Origin: Coxiella-like endosymbiont
Lineage (GTDB): Bacteria; Pseudomonadota; Gammaproteobacteria; Coxiellales; Coxiellaceae
Direction: 5' to 3'
DNA: 64,000 nucleotides
Assembly: GCF_030643785.1 (NCBI RefSeq)
Contig: NZ_CP094378.1
Span: 806,001 to 870,000 of the forward strand
Each line of letters starts with the position of its first letter. Position 1 is the first letter of the stretch. The position numbers and the translations under genes are program-made. The notes under the pieces were generated by a model. That model made no database searches and was not told the DNA's origin. It worked only from the letters and a program-made list of their open reading frames with translations. Positions 53,540 to 63,415 of this stretch are shown here, in pieces.

Positions 53540-54450
53540 ATGAATCAATTCGCACGGGCAGATAGCGCCCCTTTTTTCCTAACCTTGTGTTATGGGGGTT
53601 GAGCTTTCTCTTCATCAAAGAGGCTGTGAGTGTAATACCACCTTCTCTTTTTGTCGTCTTGCGATTAACCATTGCTTAATTTTGTTACCTTTTTATCCTT
53701 ACTTATCAAAAAAGATGTTATTCACAATGATAAAGTGGACAAGTAGTACTTGGCTTTTTTCAAAGCGTCACTTGTGTTTTCCAATCCATAGGATTAGAAA
53801 CAGTCAGTTCAGCAAATTATACATTTTTGATAGCCTTTGGTGTAGTTGTGGTACCTTTTCTCACATTATTGTTCCTTAGAAACAAACTACAATGGTTTGA
53901 CTTTTCGTCTGCATTATTGCATTATTATGCCTGCTGGTAAGAATTTTTATTCTAACAGGTGCCGATGTATTTACATCGGTTAGTGGAGATTTTTAGACGC
54001 TCGCTTGTGCCTATTATTGGGCCTGTTTATTACGCCTGTCATATTGTGGCATTACAAGCTTTCTCTAAAAAATTAAAGCCAGAAGATACCACTTTAGATT
54101 TAAATTATCAAATTGCCTTTTCGTTGTTTTTGCCTCTTCTGACTTCTTCGTATAAAAATACAGGGGCAATTTTTTCATGGTCTGTTGTTATATCCATTCT
54201 ATTTTGCTCAATTTTTGCTACCTGTCTTGTATTTTATTTGCAATTGCGGTATCAGCGATATGTGTCTGTGGGCAAAGCAGCATTAATTTATAATTTTGAA
54301 CCTGTTTTTGATAGGGTTTTCAGCTATCTTCCCAATAGAGAAAAAATTTATTTGAATAATATTAGAAGCCTTTTGATTTTAATCAGCTTTCTATTGTTTG
54401 AATTAATCTCCTTTAAAAAACCGCAAACCAGTAGCAATATTGATGATTAA
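53540..54450 (+). pseudogene. EamA/DMT-family transporter, decayed
   Basis: From an ATG at 53540: SAPFFLTLCYGG, a TGA, AFLFIKEAVSVIPPSLFVVL, RLTIALILLPFYPYLSKK, then shifts, and a final 163-residue stretch to 54450. That stretch has VYYACHIVALQAFSKK, SWSVVISILFCSIFATCLVF and RYVSVGKAALIYNFEPVF. The helices and the xFEPVFxxxF loop are typical of DMT exporters. Several frame changes and stops. Lies between dnaE and the FUSC gene. Confidence 0.65.
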
Positions 54451-54468
54451 TTTAGTAATTAAGTCATT

Positions 54469-55569
54469 ATGAACGCTTTTTTCAATAAGTTAACTGATTC
54501 GGTTAACCGTTTATCCGGAGAGCGCATTGTTGGGAGTTTTAAGACCGCGTTAGCTTGTTTGATCGGTGTACTTATCGGAGAAATATTCCATTTGGCAATG
54601 CCGCAATGGATTTTGATTACCATCGTGGTAGTCATGGCCACGAATATTCGTATTGGCGGAGCAATAAGAAAATCTTATTTTCGACTATTAGGAACAATTA
54701 TAGGCGCGTTTTTAGCAGGTGTAGCTTTATTTTTCATAGGAGATCACCCTAACATCATTCATTTTCTATTAATTTTATTGATAGGAGTTTTTGCTTATTT
54801 GGCTTCCAGTTCGACAGACATAGCTCAATTTGGTTTACTGGGTGCCACGACGATGGTGATGATATTGGATACCCGAGCGCCTACATTAAAAACAGCTGTT
54901 GACCGGACCTTAGAAATTTTCCTTGGAATTTTGATTGCTATCGTTGTTAGCCGCTTTGTTTTTCCTCGGCACGCCAAAAAGCTCCTTCGTGTAAGCATTA
55001 CCAATACCTTACAGCAATTCCAGGCACTTTTTGAATTCTTTGTTACTAAAGAATTGACCTTCGATTTTTTAAAAGAGCAAGAAAAAATGGAAAACAATAT
55101 GATTAGTGAGATTTTAAAGCAGAGCACGTTATTGCAAGAGGCAATAAATGAAGATCCTCGAGTAAAAAAGAAACGCTTTATTTACCAAGCTATTTTTTTG
55201 ATCGAAAGAAAATTATTGAGAAGCATCTATATGCTTCTCCAAACTATTCTAGCGGAGTCGGCACAAATCCGAAGTTTCTTTCAGAATAAGGAGCTTTCTG
55301 AGCTTCATCGCCGAATATTAGATTTATTTGATTTTTTAAGTGCCCTCTCGTCGAAACAAACACCCAAAATTACTTTGCTTCCTAAAGAAGAAATTTATGC
55401 GGTAATTGATAAAGTAATACGGCTTCTCTTTCAATCTACAGGGGTGGCTTATCGAATTATTAATGTTCATGCTTTTGAATTTTGTTTAGAGCATTTAATC
55501 GGAGTACTATATGAACTGGAAAAATGGCTGCGTAAGCTCGACTCTAAGGAGCATTTACCAGAGCATTAA
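54469..55569 (+). CDS. FUSC-family (aromatic acid exporter-like) membrane protein
   Basis: 366 residues. Five to six helices in the N-terminal half: FKTALACLIGVLIGEIF, QWILITIVVVMATNIRIGGA, RLLGTIIGAFLAGVALFFIG, FLLILLIGVFAYLASSS and EIFLGILIAIVVSRFVFP. A 200-residue cytoplasmic helical domain follows. The RxxGTxxGAxLA signature and the ExxxGxxIAxxVSxxxxP helix define the FUSC/YccS group. Substrate unknown. It is one of the few transporters in this window without any lesion, so it may matter to the organism. Its stop overlaps the convergent TSUP relic. Confidence 0.85.
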   Translation: MNAFFNKLTDSVNRLSGERIVGSFKTALACLIGVLIGEIFHLAMPQWILITIVVVMATNIRIGGAIRKSYFRLLGTIIGAFLAGVALFFIGDHPNIIHFLLILLIGVFAYLASSSTDIAQFGLLGATTMVMILDTRAPTLKTAVDRTLEIFLGILIAIVVSRFVFPRHAKKLLRVSITNTLQQFQALFEFFVTKELTFDFLKEQEKMENNMISEILKQSTLLQEAINEDPRVKKKRFIYQAIFLIERKLLRSIYMLLQTILAESAQIRSFFQNKELSELHRRILDLFDFLSALSSKQTPKITLLPKEEIYAVIDKVIRLLFQSTGVAYRIINVHAFEFCLEHLIGVLYELEKWLRKLDSKEHLPEH

Positions 55570-56340
55570 AAATTCCACAACGCTAAGTAAGACGACATAT
55601 ACGTATTTTAATTGTGATCTTGGCAATTTTATACTTAATTTTGAACCAAAATATCCCGCTAAAGCGCTTGGAATTACAGCGATTCCAAGCAAGGATAAAT
55701 TGACAAATCCAACGAGGTCTCCTGAAAGACCAACCTTGAATAATCCTATTATCATTAACAAAATAGCAGATACTGCCGAAAATATACTGCTTGTTAAAGT
55801 GGTACATCCAATAGCTCTTTTAAGATCTAATCCGCATTTATGTAGGTAAGGAACTGTAAATACCGCAATTTCGAGCAAAAACTATAATAAACCTATAATA
55901 GTAGATAGAATTCGATTTTTAAAAGAGGATAGTGACCAAACGTGTTTGTCCCATTCTTGATGGTAGGAGCCCTAGCCAAAAAGCAACAAGCATTACCACT
56001 GCCACAAATAAGCGCTTTAATAAAGTACTGGGGATTATCTTTAACAAAACAACTGCTAAAAGAATGTCTATTAATAAACCGGGTGCGATTTTTTTAAAAG
56101 CAAAAAAGTCAATGTATTGATTTCGCCATTGGACTCGAGTAGTGGGTATTCCAGACAGAGCCGCTTACGGCAGCGGTGGTTGCGATAGCTATTTGCATTT
56201 TATAATTGTGAGCAAGAACACAAAATGATCTAACACATAATAGAAGCCTGGCATCAGAATTAAGCTGGACTCACCACCAAAAAGATCATATGTGAGACCT
56301 GCTCCTAGACCTACTATAATACAAAAAATTGTCAATAAAG
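55555..56340 (-). pseudogene. TSUP (TauE/SafE) permease, decayed
   Basis: Minus strand from about 56340: IFCIIVGLGAGLTYDLFGGE, SSLILMPGFYYVLDHF, then shifts. FKKIAPGLLIDILLAVVLLK lies near 56100, ILSTIIGLL near 55905, and a final open stretch from 55878: EIAVFTVPYLHKCGLDLKRA, IGCTTLTSSIFSAVSAILL, then two more helices to the stop at 55555. GGGGSLILMP-like and MVGLGGGIFTVPFL-like blocks are the two TSUP repeats. No start codon is found. At least three lesions. Confidence 0.7.
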
Positions 56341-56396
56341 TGATATTGATTAGCTAAATGATCTACGCTTAATTAAAATCCAAAATAACAGCCTCT

Positions 56397-56419
56397 CTAG
56401 GTAACTTAAAGTTACCTAG
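56397..56419. promoter_or_regulatory. Perfect 11-bp inverted repeat
   Basis: CTAGGTAACTT and AAGTTACCTAG flank a single A. The symmetry fits a dimeric repressor operator or a cruciform; no T run follows, so it is not a standard terminator. It lies about 60 bp upstream of the TSUP relic on that gene's strand. Confidence 0.5.
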
Positions 56420-56539
56420 GATTTTGCAACTTATAGTGGAGAGCCAACTTTAAAAGAAGCCAATAGAATAAAGCCGCTTTAGGTATTTTTCAACGAGGAA
56501 AGCGGCGTAGATTCGAGAACTAAAAAGAGGCTTAGTGGA

Positions 56540-56962
56540 TTAGTGGATACGATTTTGGTCTTCTAAGATTCTCTCGATAGCTTCTCCATTTAGTCCTGTA
56601 TCTTTTGACTGTCTTGTATAATGTCGCCTAAGGAAAGGATTCCTGTCAGTCTTTTTTGGTCATTATACTAGCGATGGATTTGTTTTTCTTCCATATGCTT
56701 TATAGCTTCATCCAAATCATCGCTTTCAAAGCAATATTCGATGCCTTGACTCATCACATCGCGCATAGAGGTCTGATCGGGATTTTTTCCTTTTGCATTC
56801 CTTTTGCAATGGAATGTACAACAATATCTCTCTATCAGCGATGGTGCCAATTAAATGATCATTTTCTCCTACCGGAATAAAGTTGCAATCTAATTCCGCC
56901 ATTTTTTTAGCCGCTTCCTTTATGCTACTGGTAGGGGATAGATAAGCTGGTTTCTTAGACAT
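56540..56962 (-). pseudogene. CBS-domain protein, broken by tandem duplications
   Basis: Minus strand reads MSKKPAYLSPTSSIKEAAKK, MAELDCNFIPVGENDHLIGT and IADRE, then loses frame. The second CBS half, MRDVMSQGIEYCFESDDLDE and AIKHMEEKQIHR, follows in another frame, then LTGILSLGDII. The break contains an exact 11-bp duplication (TTCCTTTTGCA twice at 56787-56808, plus-strand reading) and a GA duplication nearby. Removing both restores DIVVHSIAKGKNPDQTSMRD. Likely an adenosine-nucleotide-sensing regulator. Confidence 0.75.
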
Positions 56963-57167
56963 AACTTCCTTAACTTACTATAGTTTTCCTGCTAGTAAAT
57001 GTTACTCATTAATCAAAATCAAAATATAGCATACCTAACCAGGTAAATTTTAAATGTAATTAAATATTTATAATTATAAGAACGATCCCTTGTTTGTTTC
57101 AAAATTAATCTGGATACTATTGGATAAATTACCCAAGTGGGTATCCGCTAAAATTAAGAAGCCAGTC

Positions 57168-57410
57168 ATGATTAATGTACTTTTAATTGAAGATCACGTG
57201 ATGGTTCGTCAGAATATTCCTTTGATATTGGATGGTATTAAAGGTATATCCGTTGTTGGTGAAGTTAGCACCGGTGAAGAAGGGCTAAAGCTAATACGCG
57301 AAAACGAGCCAGATATTGTGATCTTGGATTTTTAATTGCCGGATACAAAAATGACATTGGTCTTATTCGTTTAGCTGCTCAGTATAGCTTAGTTTCTATT
57401 GACAAGGCTT
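57168..57410 (+). pseudogene. Response regulator (GacA/NarL type) receiver fragment
   Basis: MINVLLIEDHVMVRQNIPLI then GISVVGEVSTGEEGLKLIRE and PDIVILDF is the first half of a receiver domain with the phospho-acceptor Asp. A TAA follows directly, then LPDTK, so the next codon was probably CAA. No DNA-binding domain is recognisable downstream. It is an isolated relic. Confidence 0.7.
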
Positions 57411-58650
57411 AATTTTTTTGATTTTCTGGATAGAAGGGAGTGGGTGTAATGATATTTACGAAAGCAAAATTTTGGAAAAAGCCATTAGGGCCTTGTATCG
57501 GAAATTATCTTAGCACAATTAGCTAATAGATATTCTTACTTTAGTAATTGATCTTTAGTAATTGGTGCTGTTTTGTTAAATAAATTTTTTGAATTATTAA
57601 CAGCGAGTTTTTTCTGCAAGCGGGATGCATCAAAGGCTGCTTTTGGTTAGTCATAACATATTAGCTTGTTTTCAAGAACTTTTATTATTTGTAAATCTTT
57701 ACGCATGGATATTGGCCCCCTTAATAGCTCTTCTCTTTTTTGTTACTGCCATATCATTAATTTTATGATTTTTTTTAGTTAGCACCATGATAATATTTCT
57801 TTTTTATTATTTTTTAGCGCATGGGGTGTTCTTGGCACATGGTTATTTGAATATCTTTTTCCTTTTCTCTATAAGGTGTGTATTTTATTAGCGACGTTAC
57901 TTGATCATGCTTTATTCAATCGAAAAAAACATTCAGGATTTTTGGGATATAAGGTATTTCAAAATGATCAACTTTGTGCGAATCTTTTTCTTATTTTTTT
58001 ATCGGGCATTTTACTTTGGTATGTTAATTACTTATCTAACAACCTGATTAGTTTTCCAATTTTGTGGGTTTGGAAACCGCGGTTGGGTTTATTATTCTCA
58101 CCTTGGCTAGTTTATTTCTCGATAATCGGCGCTTTGCTCATCAAGAGCGAAGTTCTGGAATCGTTTTTCGTCGTAATCATCCTTTTTAAGCACGGCTCTT
58201 AGATTTTCCCTGGCTCGATTTATTGAGTATTATCATTGGTGCAATATTAGTGTTTCAGGTGTTTGAAGATAAATTTTTGCATTGGTTTAGCATAACGGGC
58301 TACGGCAGTTAGTGGATATCTATGCAGAATACAGTCATACCCCTAGATGGCTTCTTAAATTTCATTGTCCTTTATTGGAAACAAAGCAGACATTATGATG
58401 CCTGTAGAAGAAGAGAAATTTTTGAATAGTCGTTTAAATGCATCAAAAGCAAGCAAGGATAATTCTTGAAATACTTTAGTTTGGAAACTCTTTGACATCC
58501 AGAGCGGAATGAACTCCATGATTGGGTTTGCCTTTTGGATGATAGTGGTCAAGGCCGTTCGTGAAGATCAAAAAAGCAATGAAGAAATTTATAGAATGAT
58601 TCATGCTTGTAATGAAGAGATCTGGAGATTTGATGGTACTTCTTCTTGCA
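57411..58650 (+). other. Decayed membrane-protein gene, unidentified
   Basis: Hydrophobic plus-strand pieces: LLLVSHNILACFQELLLFVN and WILAPLIALLFFVTAISLIL near 57640-57770, then FGVLGTWLFEYLFPFLYK near 57815-57870. A 108-codon frame follows at 57876-58202 (ATLLDHALFNRKKHSGFLGY, LFLIFLSGILLWYVNYLS), then WLDLLSIIIGAILVFQVFED near 58210. They appear to be parts of one multi-pass protein. I do not recognise it. A 14-bp period duplication (CTTTAGTAATTGAT) sits near 57540. Confidence 0.4.
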
Positions 58651-59182
58651 TGGAGACGTGACTGACGGTCCTAAAAAAAGAAGCCATACTACTTTAGAAG
58701 TAAAAGGATTCGGAAAAGTATCAACAAACCTAGAAAGCTCAACAAGTTATTAAAGATTCAGATCCCTTATTTGTCCTGATAAAAAATTAGATCAAGAAAA
58801 TAAAGAATATATAAAAATTTTGAATCAGGAAATTAAAAAATTAGAAACAGACTTAATGAAGCCTCTTGGTCCTGTAAAACGCACAAGAATAGGAAAAAAA
58901 GAGTCCATGCTACGAAAAAAGCTTTGGTTGAAGAATTACAAGGCCATTCTTACAACACATTTTTTTCGAAAAACCACTGTTCTATCTACGAACACAGGTC
59001 AGGAACGTTATGAGCATGTATCAATAAAGATTGATCATTGTAAATATGGAATAAATTTTTTTATCGAGATCCTGGATGGAAGCGTGGAGTGGGCTTTTTG
59101 GTTCAAATACTTAACTGTCTTGAAAATCCCGGTGAGGCTCGTTTATAGAAAATATAAATACAAATACAAATATAATGATTAA
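58651..59182 (+). pseudogene. Hypothetical charged protein relic
   Basis: VTDGPKKRSHTTLEVKGFGK near 58660, DKKLDQENKEYIKILNQEIK near 58780, then an open 120-codon stretch to 59182 with KKLETDLMKPLGPVKRTRIG and YGINFFIEILDGSVEW. It ends in a run of KYKYKYK created by an imperfect AAATAC repeat. No start and no recognisable domain. Confidence 0.35.
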
Positions 59183-59384
59183 TGATTGTCGAATTCTGGA
59201 TGGAAGGTTTTAGTAAACGACTTTTACAACAGCAGAAAGCAGTGTCGGACCATTTTAAAAAAATTCCAACAGTTTCTGCATGAGGCATAAAATCTCTCTT
59301 ATCTCTTGCAAGAAAGTTAATATTCATTTGTGAAATCATCAGTCTACGTTTTTTTTAAGTAAAGGCTGAAAGGCTGTACTTATA

Positions 59385-60330
59385 TTGAGGAATATCATAA
59401 TTACCAAAAACAGAAGTGCTATTATCAATCCGGAAAGGCGGTTTGAGAAAGAAAAATATGAGAAGTTTGATGATGGTTGGGATAGTAACGCAGAAGACAA
59501 ATCGCTGCCCCCATTAGAAACGACGCTCTTTAAAGATAACGCCAAAACGGTTATTACCTGTTATTACCTGTAACGATTCTCTGGATATTGGTTTTGAACA
59601 ATCGATTAATCTGTATCGGGGTTGTGAGCATGGCTGTATTTATTGTTACGTGAGACCGAGTCATGCTTATATGAACATGTCGGCAGGACTCGATTTCGAA
59701 ACGAAAATCTTTTATAGAGTTAACGTGGTACAATTACTTGGAAAAAAATTAATAAGACCAGTTATATCTGTAAATCTCTTCTTATATTAGGCGCTAATAC
59801 CGATCCTTATCAGCTAGTAGAGAAAAACTTAAAAGTAACTCGTAGTATTTTAGAAGTCTTGAATACCCATAATCACCCAGTAAATATATATTATTACCAA
59901 AAATTCAATGATTGAGCGGAATATCGATCTTTTAACGGACATGGCAAAATGGCGATTAACAACAGTAGCGATAAGTGTTACTTCATTTTCTAATGAATTA
60001 AAAGAAATATTAGAACCTCAGAGCCTCCACAGCTAAAGCGCGATTACGAGCCGTTTCGAATTTAACAACAGCAGGTATTCCAGTTCGCGTGATAGCAGTG
60101 CCGATGATACCTATGATTAATAATAAGGAATTAGAGAATATCTTAAAAGCAGCAAGTGAAGCGGGAGTAAAGCATGCGAACTATACTCTGGTTCGTCTGC
60201 CATATGAAGTTAAAGATTTATTTATGGATTAAAGAGCAGAACATTTCCCAAACGATCCGAGCATGTTATGAATATTATCCGTCAAGTGCACGGTGGTAAA
60301 GAATATGATTTCATCTTTAGGATTTATTGA
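59385..60330 (+). pseudogene. PA0069-family radical SAM protein, decayed
   Basis: Begins RSAIINPERRFEKEKYEKFD then KDNAKTVIT and a stop. The stop comes from an exact 10-bp duplication, TTATTACCTG twice at 59551-59570. With one copy the frame continues KTVITCNDSLDIGFEQSINL, YRGCEHGCIYCYVRPSHAYM with the CxxxCxxC cluster site, and GLDFETKIF. Later pieces in other frames are GANTDPYQ-like near 59795, ASTAKARLRAVSNLTTAGIP near 60025, MIPMINNKELENILKAASEA, and TLVRLPYEVKDLFMD near 60185. The family resembles spore photoproduct lyase-like proteins of unknown function. Confidence 0.8.
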
Positions 60331-60500
60331 TGCGGGGGTCATCAGGGAATATTTGCAAATTTATTCGAAAAGCGTTTTTATTTATAGCTTGTAAATACTT
60401 TAAGCTTAATATACAACCCATCCTCCGCCGCGTTAGATAATATACTAAGAGTCTAAAAAAAGAACCCTCGACTATGCAGTTAGAGACCTTTTGCGATTAG

Positions 60501-60541
60501 GTAAGATGGATTAGCGCCCGTAGGCGCGTAATCCATCCTAC
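60501..60541. repeat. REP/MITE-like palindromic element
   Basis: GATGGATTAGCGCC at 60505-60518 faces GGCGCGTAATCCATC at 60523-60537 across CGTA, with one bulged base; three further pairs lie outside. The GGATGGATTACGC-type palindrome is a widespread class of intergenic repeats in gammaproteobacteria. This is the only clear copy that I noticed in the window. Confidence 0.6.
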
Positions 60542-60637
60542 GCTAGAGTTTATGATGTTATGTGGAAAAAAACGGTTGTCTAACTGGGTAATATATGGTG
60601 TTGTAATTATTCAGTACAGCACATCGGAGAATTAATA

Positions 60638-60844
60638 ATGCCTAATACAATTAAACGCTTATATCGTTCCCGTACCAACCGTAAGATTGCTGGAATGGTG
60701 GGGGAATTTCAACGTTGATCCAATAATCTGCGGCTGCTCTTTATTTTAGTGATTTTATTTTTGGTAGGCTTTGCGATTATTGCTTATATTTTGATGTGGA
60801 TCATCGTGTCAGAGGGCACCCAACAGAGCAAAGCAGAAAAATAA
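60638..60844 (+). pseudogene. PspC-domain membrane protein, frameshifted
   Basis: MPNTIKRLYRSRTNRKIAGM is the standard PspC start. The following VGEFQR and TGA should be GGxxxYFNVDP; that phrase (NFNVDPI) is present in another frame. LRLLFILVILFLVGFAIIAY and ILMWIIVSEG, with the membrane helix, then return in the first frame. So a short out-of-frame block is embedded in the middle. Ends at 60844. Confidence 0.75.
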
Positions 60845-60899
60845 TTGAAAATGAGGCTGAAGATAAAAGCGAGACTAAAAATAAGGAATAAGACCAGAG

Positions 60900-61163
60900 A
60901 TGATGCGCTGGAAAGACAAACAACCCATTTATAAACAGCTTCAAGAGAAAATTATTGAAGCGATTATAGATGGAATCTATGCTGACGGGGAAGTGATTCC
61001 ATCGATTAGAAAAATCATCAACGGAATATCAAATCAATCCCCTCGAAGTCAGTGAAGCGCTAACACTCTTAGACAATAATAATCTTTTAACTGAAGAGGT
61101 TAAAAGGATTATCCATACTAATCCCGTGGTTCCTTTCTTTATTAGATCTCAAAAAAGCTAGAT
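60900..61163 (+). pseudogene. GntR-family (YtrA-type) regulator fragment
   Basis: MRWKDKQPIYKQLQEKIIEA and IIDGIYADGEVIPSIRKI is the N-terminal winged helix. A frame change near 61015 leads to YQINPLEVSEALTLLDNNNL, matching the recognition helix of YtrA regulators, then a decayed tail. It follows the PspC relic by 55 bp on the same strand, probably a former operon. Confidence 0.75.
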
Positions 61164-61689
61164 TTGAGCCAAATCATATTCTTGCTGGAGATGATTGGGA
61201 AAAAGTATGTTAGTAAATTGTGTAACATAAAAAAATTCCAAAGACTGGAGTTATTTTTGAGTAGAGTTCTGCTTCGGAATTGAATATCCTGCGAACTTCT
61301 TGTCCATACCAAAGGAAATCGGAGCCCTCTCGATCCTTTCCCTTTTGAGAATAGCGAAGTTAGAGATACGCAGTTCCAAAATACTATGTAGCATTAATTA
61401 GAGATTGAAGGTGGTTGTTCCGATTTCCTGCTAAGATCAGAGAGGATCAAACTGATTTTCGGATTGTTCAACTCTTATTATTGGGGACTAAAAGAAAAAA
61501 TGCTATTATTTAGCAAGTTTTAATAGAATTCAAAAATGACTAAATCGAGAACTGCGGAATCGTCCCGAGAGAAGGAAACCTGTCCTACCTTAAATCAAAA
61601 GCACTTTTAGGCAAAAAGTCTATCTACCGATTTGCTTTTTGCTTTTTCCTTATTGCGAGGAAAATTAAAAGAGACAAAATAAGGGTTTC
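61164..61689. other. Spacer without a recognisable gene
   Basis: Stops in all frames. Short possible remains only: ARFEPNHILAGDDWEKV near 61168 may be the end of the GntR relic, and RGKLKETK near 61665 may begin the queF relic. Confidence 0.5.
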
Positions 61690-62353
61690 GAAGCTAATAC
61701 CTTTTAAAGGTTTTGACATTTGGAATCCTTACGAAGTTTTGTGGTTAAACCTTAAAGGGAAGCCCGTAGTAGAGCAATTGCACGATTTGATATTGCTTGT
61801 TGATCGAGCAATATTATTGAATCTAAATCTTTTAAACTTTATTTAAATTCATTAAACAGGGAATTACGAAAACTGTTTAGGGACTAGTGGTTGTTACTCT
61901 TTCAGAGCCAAAATCAATTTGTGGTATTGAAATAGAAGGATTTTGTTGAGAAAGTTTAAATGCACTCGATATAGAATGCGACACTTATCATGTTATGCCT
62001 AACTATTTGCCAGGCGATCTAAAAACGACAGTGAAAGAATCCCTTTATTCGGATTTGTTAAAGTCCAATTGATTGATAATTGGACAACCTGACTGTAGTT
62101 CTGTAGAAATAATTTATAAAGGCCCAAAGATTGATAAAACTGTATTATTAAAATATATCGTATTTTTTAGAAATCATAATGAATTTCATGAGCGATGTGT
62201 GGAACGGCTATTTATCGATATTTTAACCAATTGCCATCAAAAAAATTAACGGTTCAGGGGCAATATACACGAAGAGGAGGATTAGATATCAATCCTATCC
62301 GAAGTACTGAGGAAATCACACCAACCTATAATTTAAGAATGCTTCGGCAATAA
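61690..62353 (+). pseudogene. queF: 7-cyano-7-deazaguanine reductase QueF, decayed
   Basis: Plus-strand pieces: FDIWNPYEVLWLNLKGKPVV near 61710-61765, AIARFDIAC then SNIIESKSFKLYLNSLN near 61775-61855, SLYSDLLKSN near 62040, [20 protein letters not shown] near 62095-62155, [20 protein letters not shown] near 62165-62225, [20 protein letters not shown] near 62240-62300. The stop is at 62351-62353. The order and the ESKSFKLYLNS and [10 protein letters not shown] blocks identify QueF, the last step to preQ1 in queuosine synthesis. Many stops and shifts. Confidence 0.85.
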
Positions 62354-62979
62354 CTTTTGAGATTATTGTTTAGGATTTTGAAAAAGTTTAAAAAATCTAG
62401 GCATTATTAAATTTCTTGATAGAATAGTAATTCTAAGGATTTAGAGATGTGTTATGGAAAATCTATCCTCATAAAAGCCTATTTCTGAGAAAAAATGACT
62501 ATCCCATTTAATAAAAATTTAAAAGTCGATGTACTATTATTGGAGTTAGTATTTGGGGCTTACAGCCGCTCTTCAGTTAATGGAGGCAAGAAATAAATTA
62601 GATTTTATTGAGATAGGTCAAATTATAAATGGAACTACTGCTTTCTCCATAGAAAATCTCTATATTCTACCGAAACATTATTTTCAAGCTATTAATAAAA
62701 AGTTTGATAAATAAAAAAATAGATTATCATTTTAATCGTCGGTCATCTTATTTATACAGATCTGATAAAGATAAAATTAAATTTCTGGAAGATGAAGTCG
62801 AAATTTTACAAAAATTAAAGTATCTATTTACTTTATAAATTCATTGACTCTTCAATAATTTAGTTTTAAAATTCGAAAATCTTATAAAATCAATCTCGTT
62901 TTAACATCTTACAATTTTAATAGAAATCGATAATTTTTTGCATAAAAAAATTGTACTATATTTCAAAATTTTTGAATAA
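62354..62979. other. AT-rich relic region
   Basis: Plus-strand coding-like fragments: LQLMEARNKLDFIEIGQIIN near 62575 and HFNRRSSYLYRSDKDKIKFL near 62720, ending DEVEILQKLKYLFTL at about 62838. No family recognised. The rest has stops in every frame. Confidence 0.4.
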
Positions 62980-63415
62980 AGATTTCTTCTTATCGTAGCT
63001 ATGTTATAGCAGTTCGGTTAAAAGATATAAAACTTCCCGAGAGATATTGTTAGAGAATTGATGACCATCATTAAATTTCTTCAACTCATATCGTTAAACA
63101 TTTAGATGTATAACTTTTATTAGTTTTTAGAATCCAGCATAAAATCAGGAAAGGACCTGATATAATAGAAAATTATACTAAAATAGAAAGATTTTTAAGA
63201 AAACATTTTGGAATTAGTGAAATTACATATAGATGGTCTGCGCAAAATTATCAACCTGCTGATGATATTCCTTATATTAGACAAGAAAATCGGTTTACAA
63301 AAAAATTTATATAGCGACCGAATATTTTTCTAACGGGTTGATATATGGCAGTTTAGAGAAGATAATTTTGATCGACAGAATATTAAATCGTCATAACGAT
63401 TTGATTAAAATTTAA
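62980..63415 (+). pseudogene. FAD-dependent oxidoreductase C-terminal relic
   Basis: AVRLKDIKLPE near 63015, then THIVKHLDV near 63088, HKIRKGPDIIENYTKIERFL and RKHFGISEITYRWSAQNYQP with ADDIPYIR near 63140-63290. In another frame KIYIATEYFSNGLIYGSLEK follows, then IILIDRILNR to about 63400. The blocks RWSAQDYxPxDxxPYIG and IYVATGFxxxGLTxG are typical of the C-terminal half of glycine/D-amino-acid-oxidase-like FAD enzymes, some of which carry a Rieske domain. Only this half is visible. Confidence 0.5.

Noticed and set aside
57090-57167. Upstream extension of the response-regulator frame to 57090
   Set aside because: The receiver domain begins naturally at MINVLLIEDH (57168); the preceding residues have no receiver similarity.
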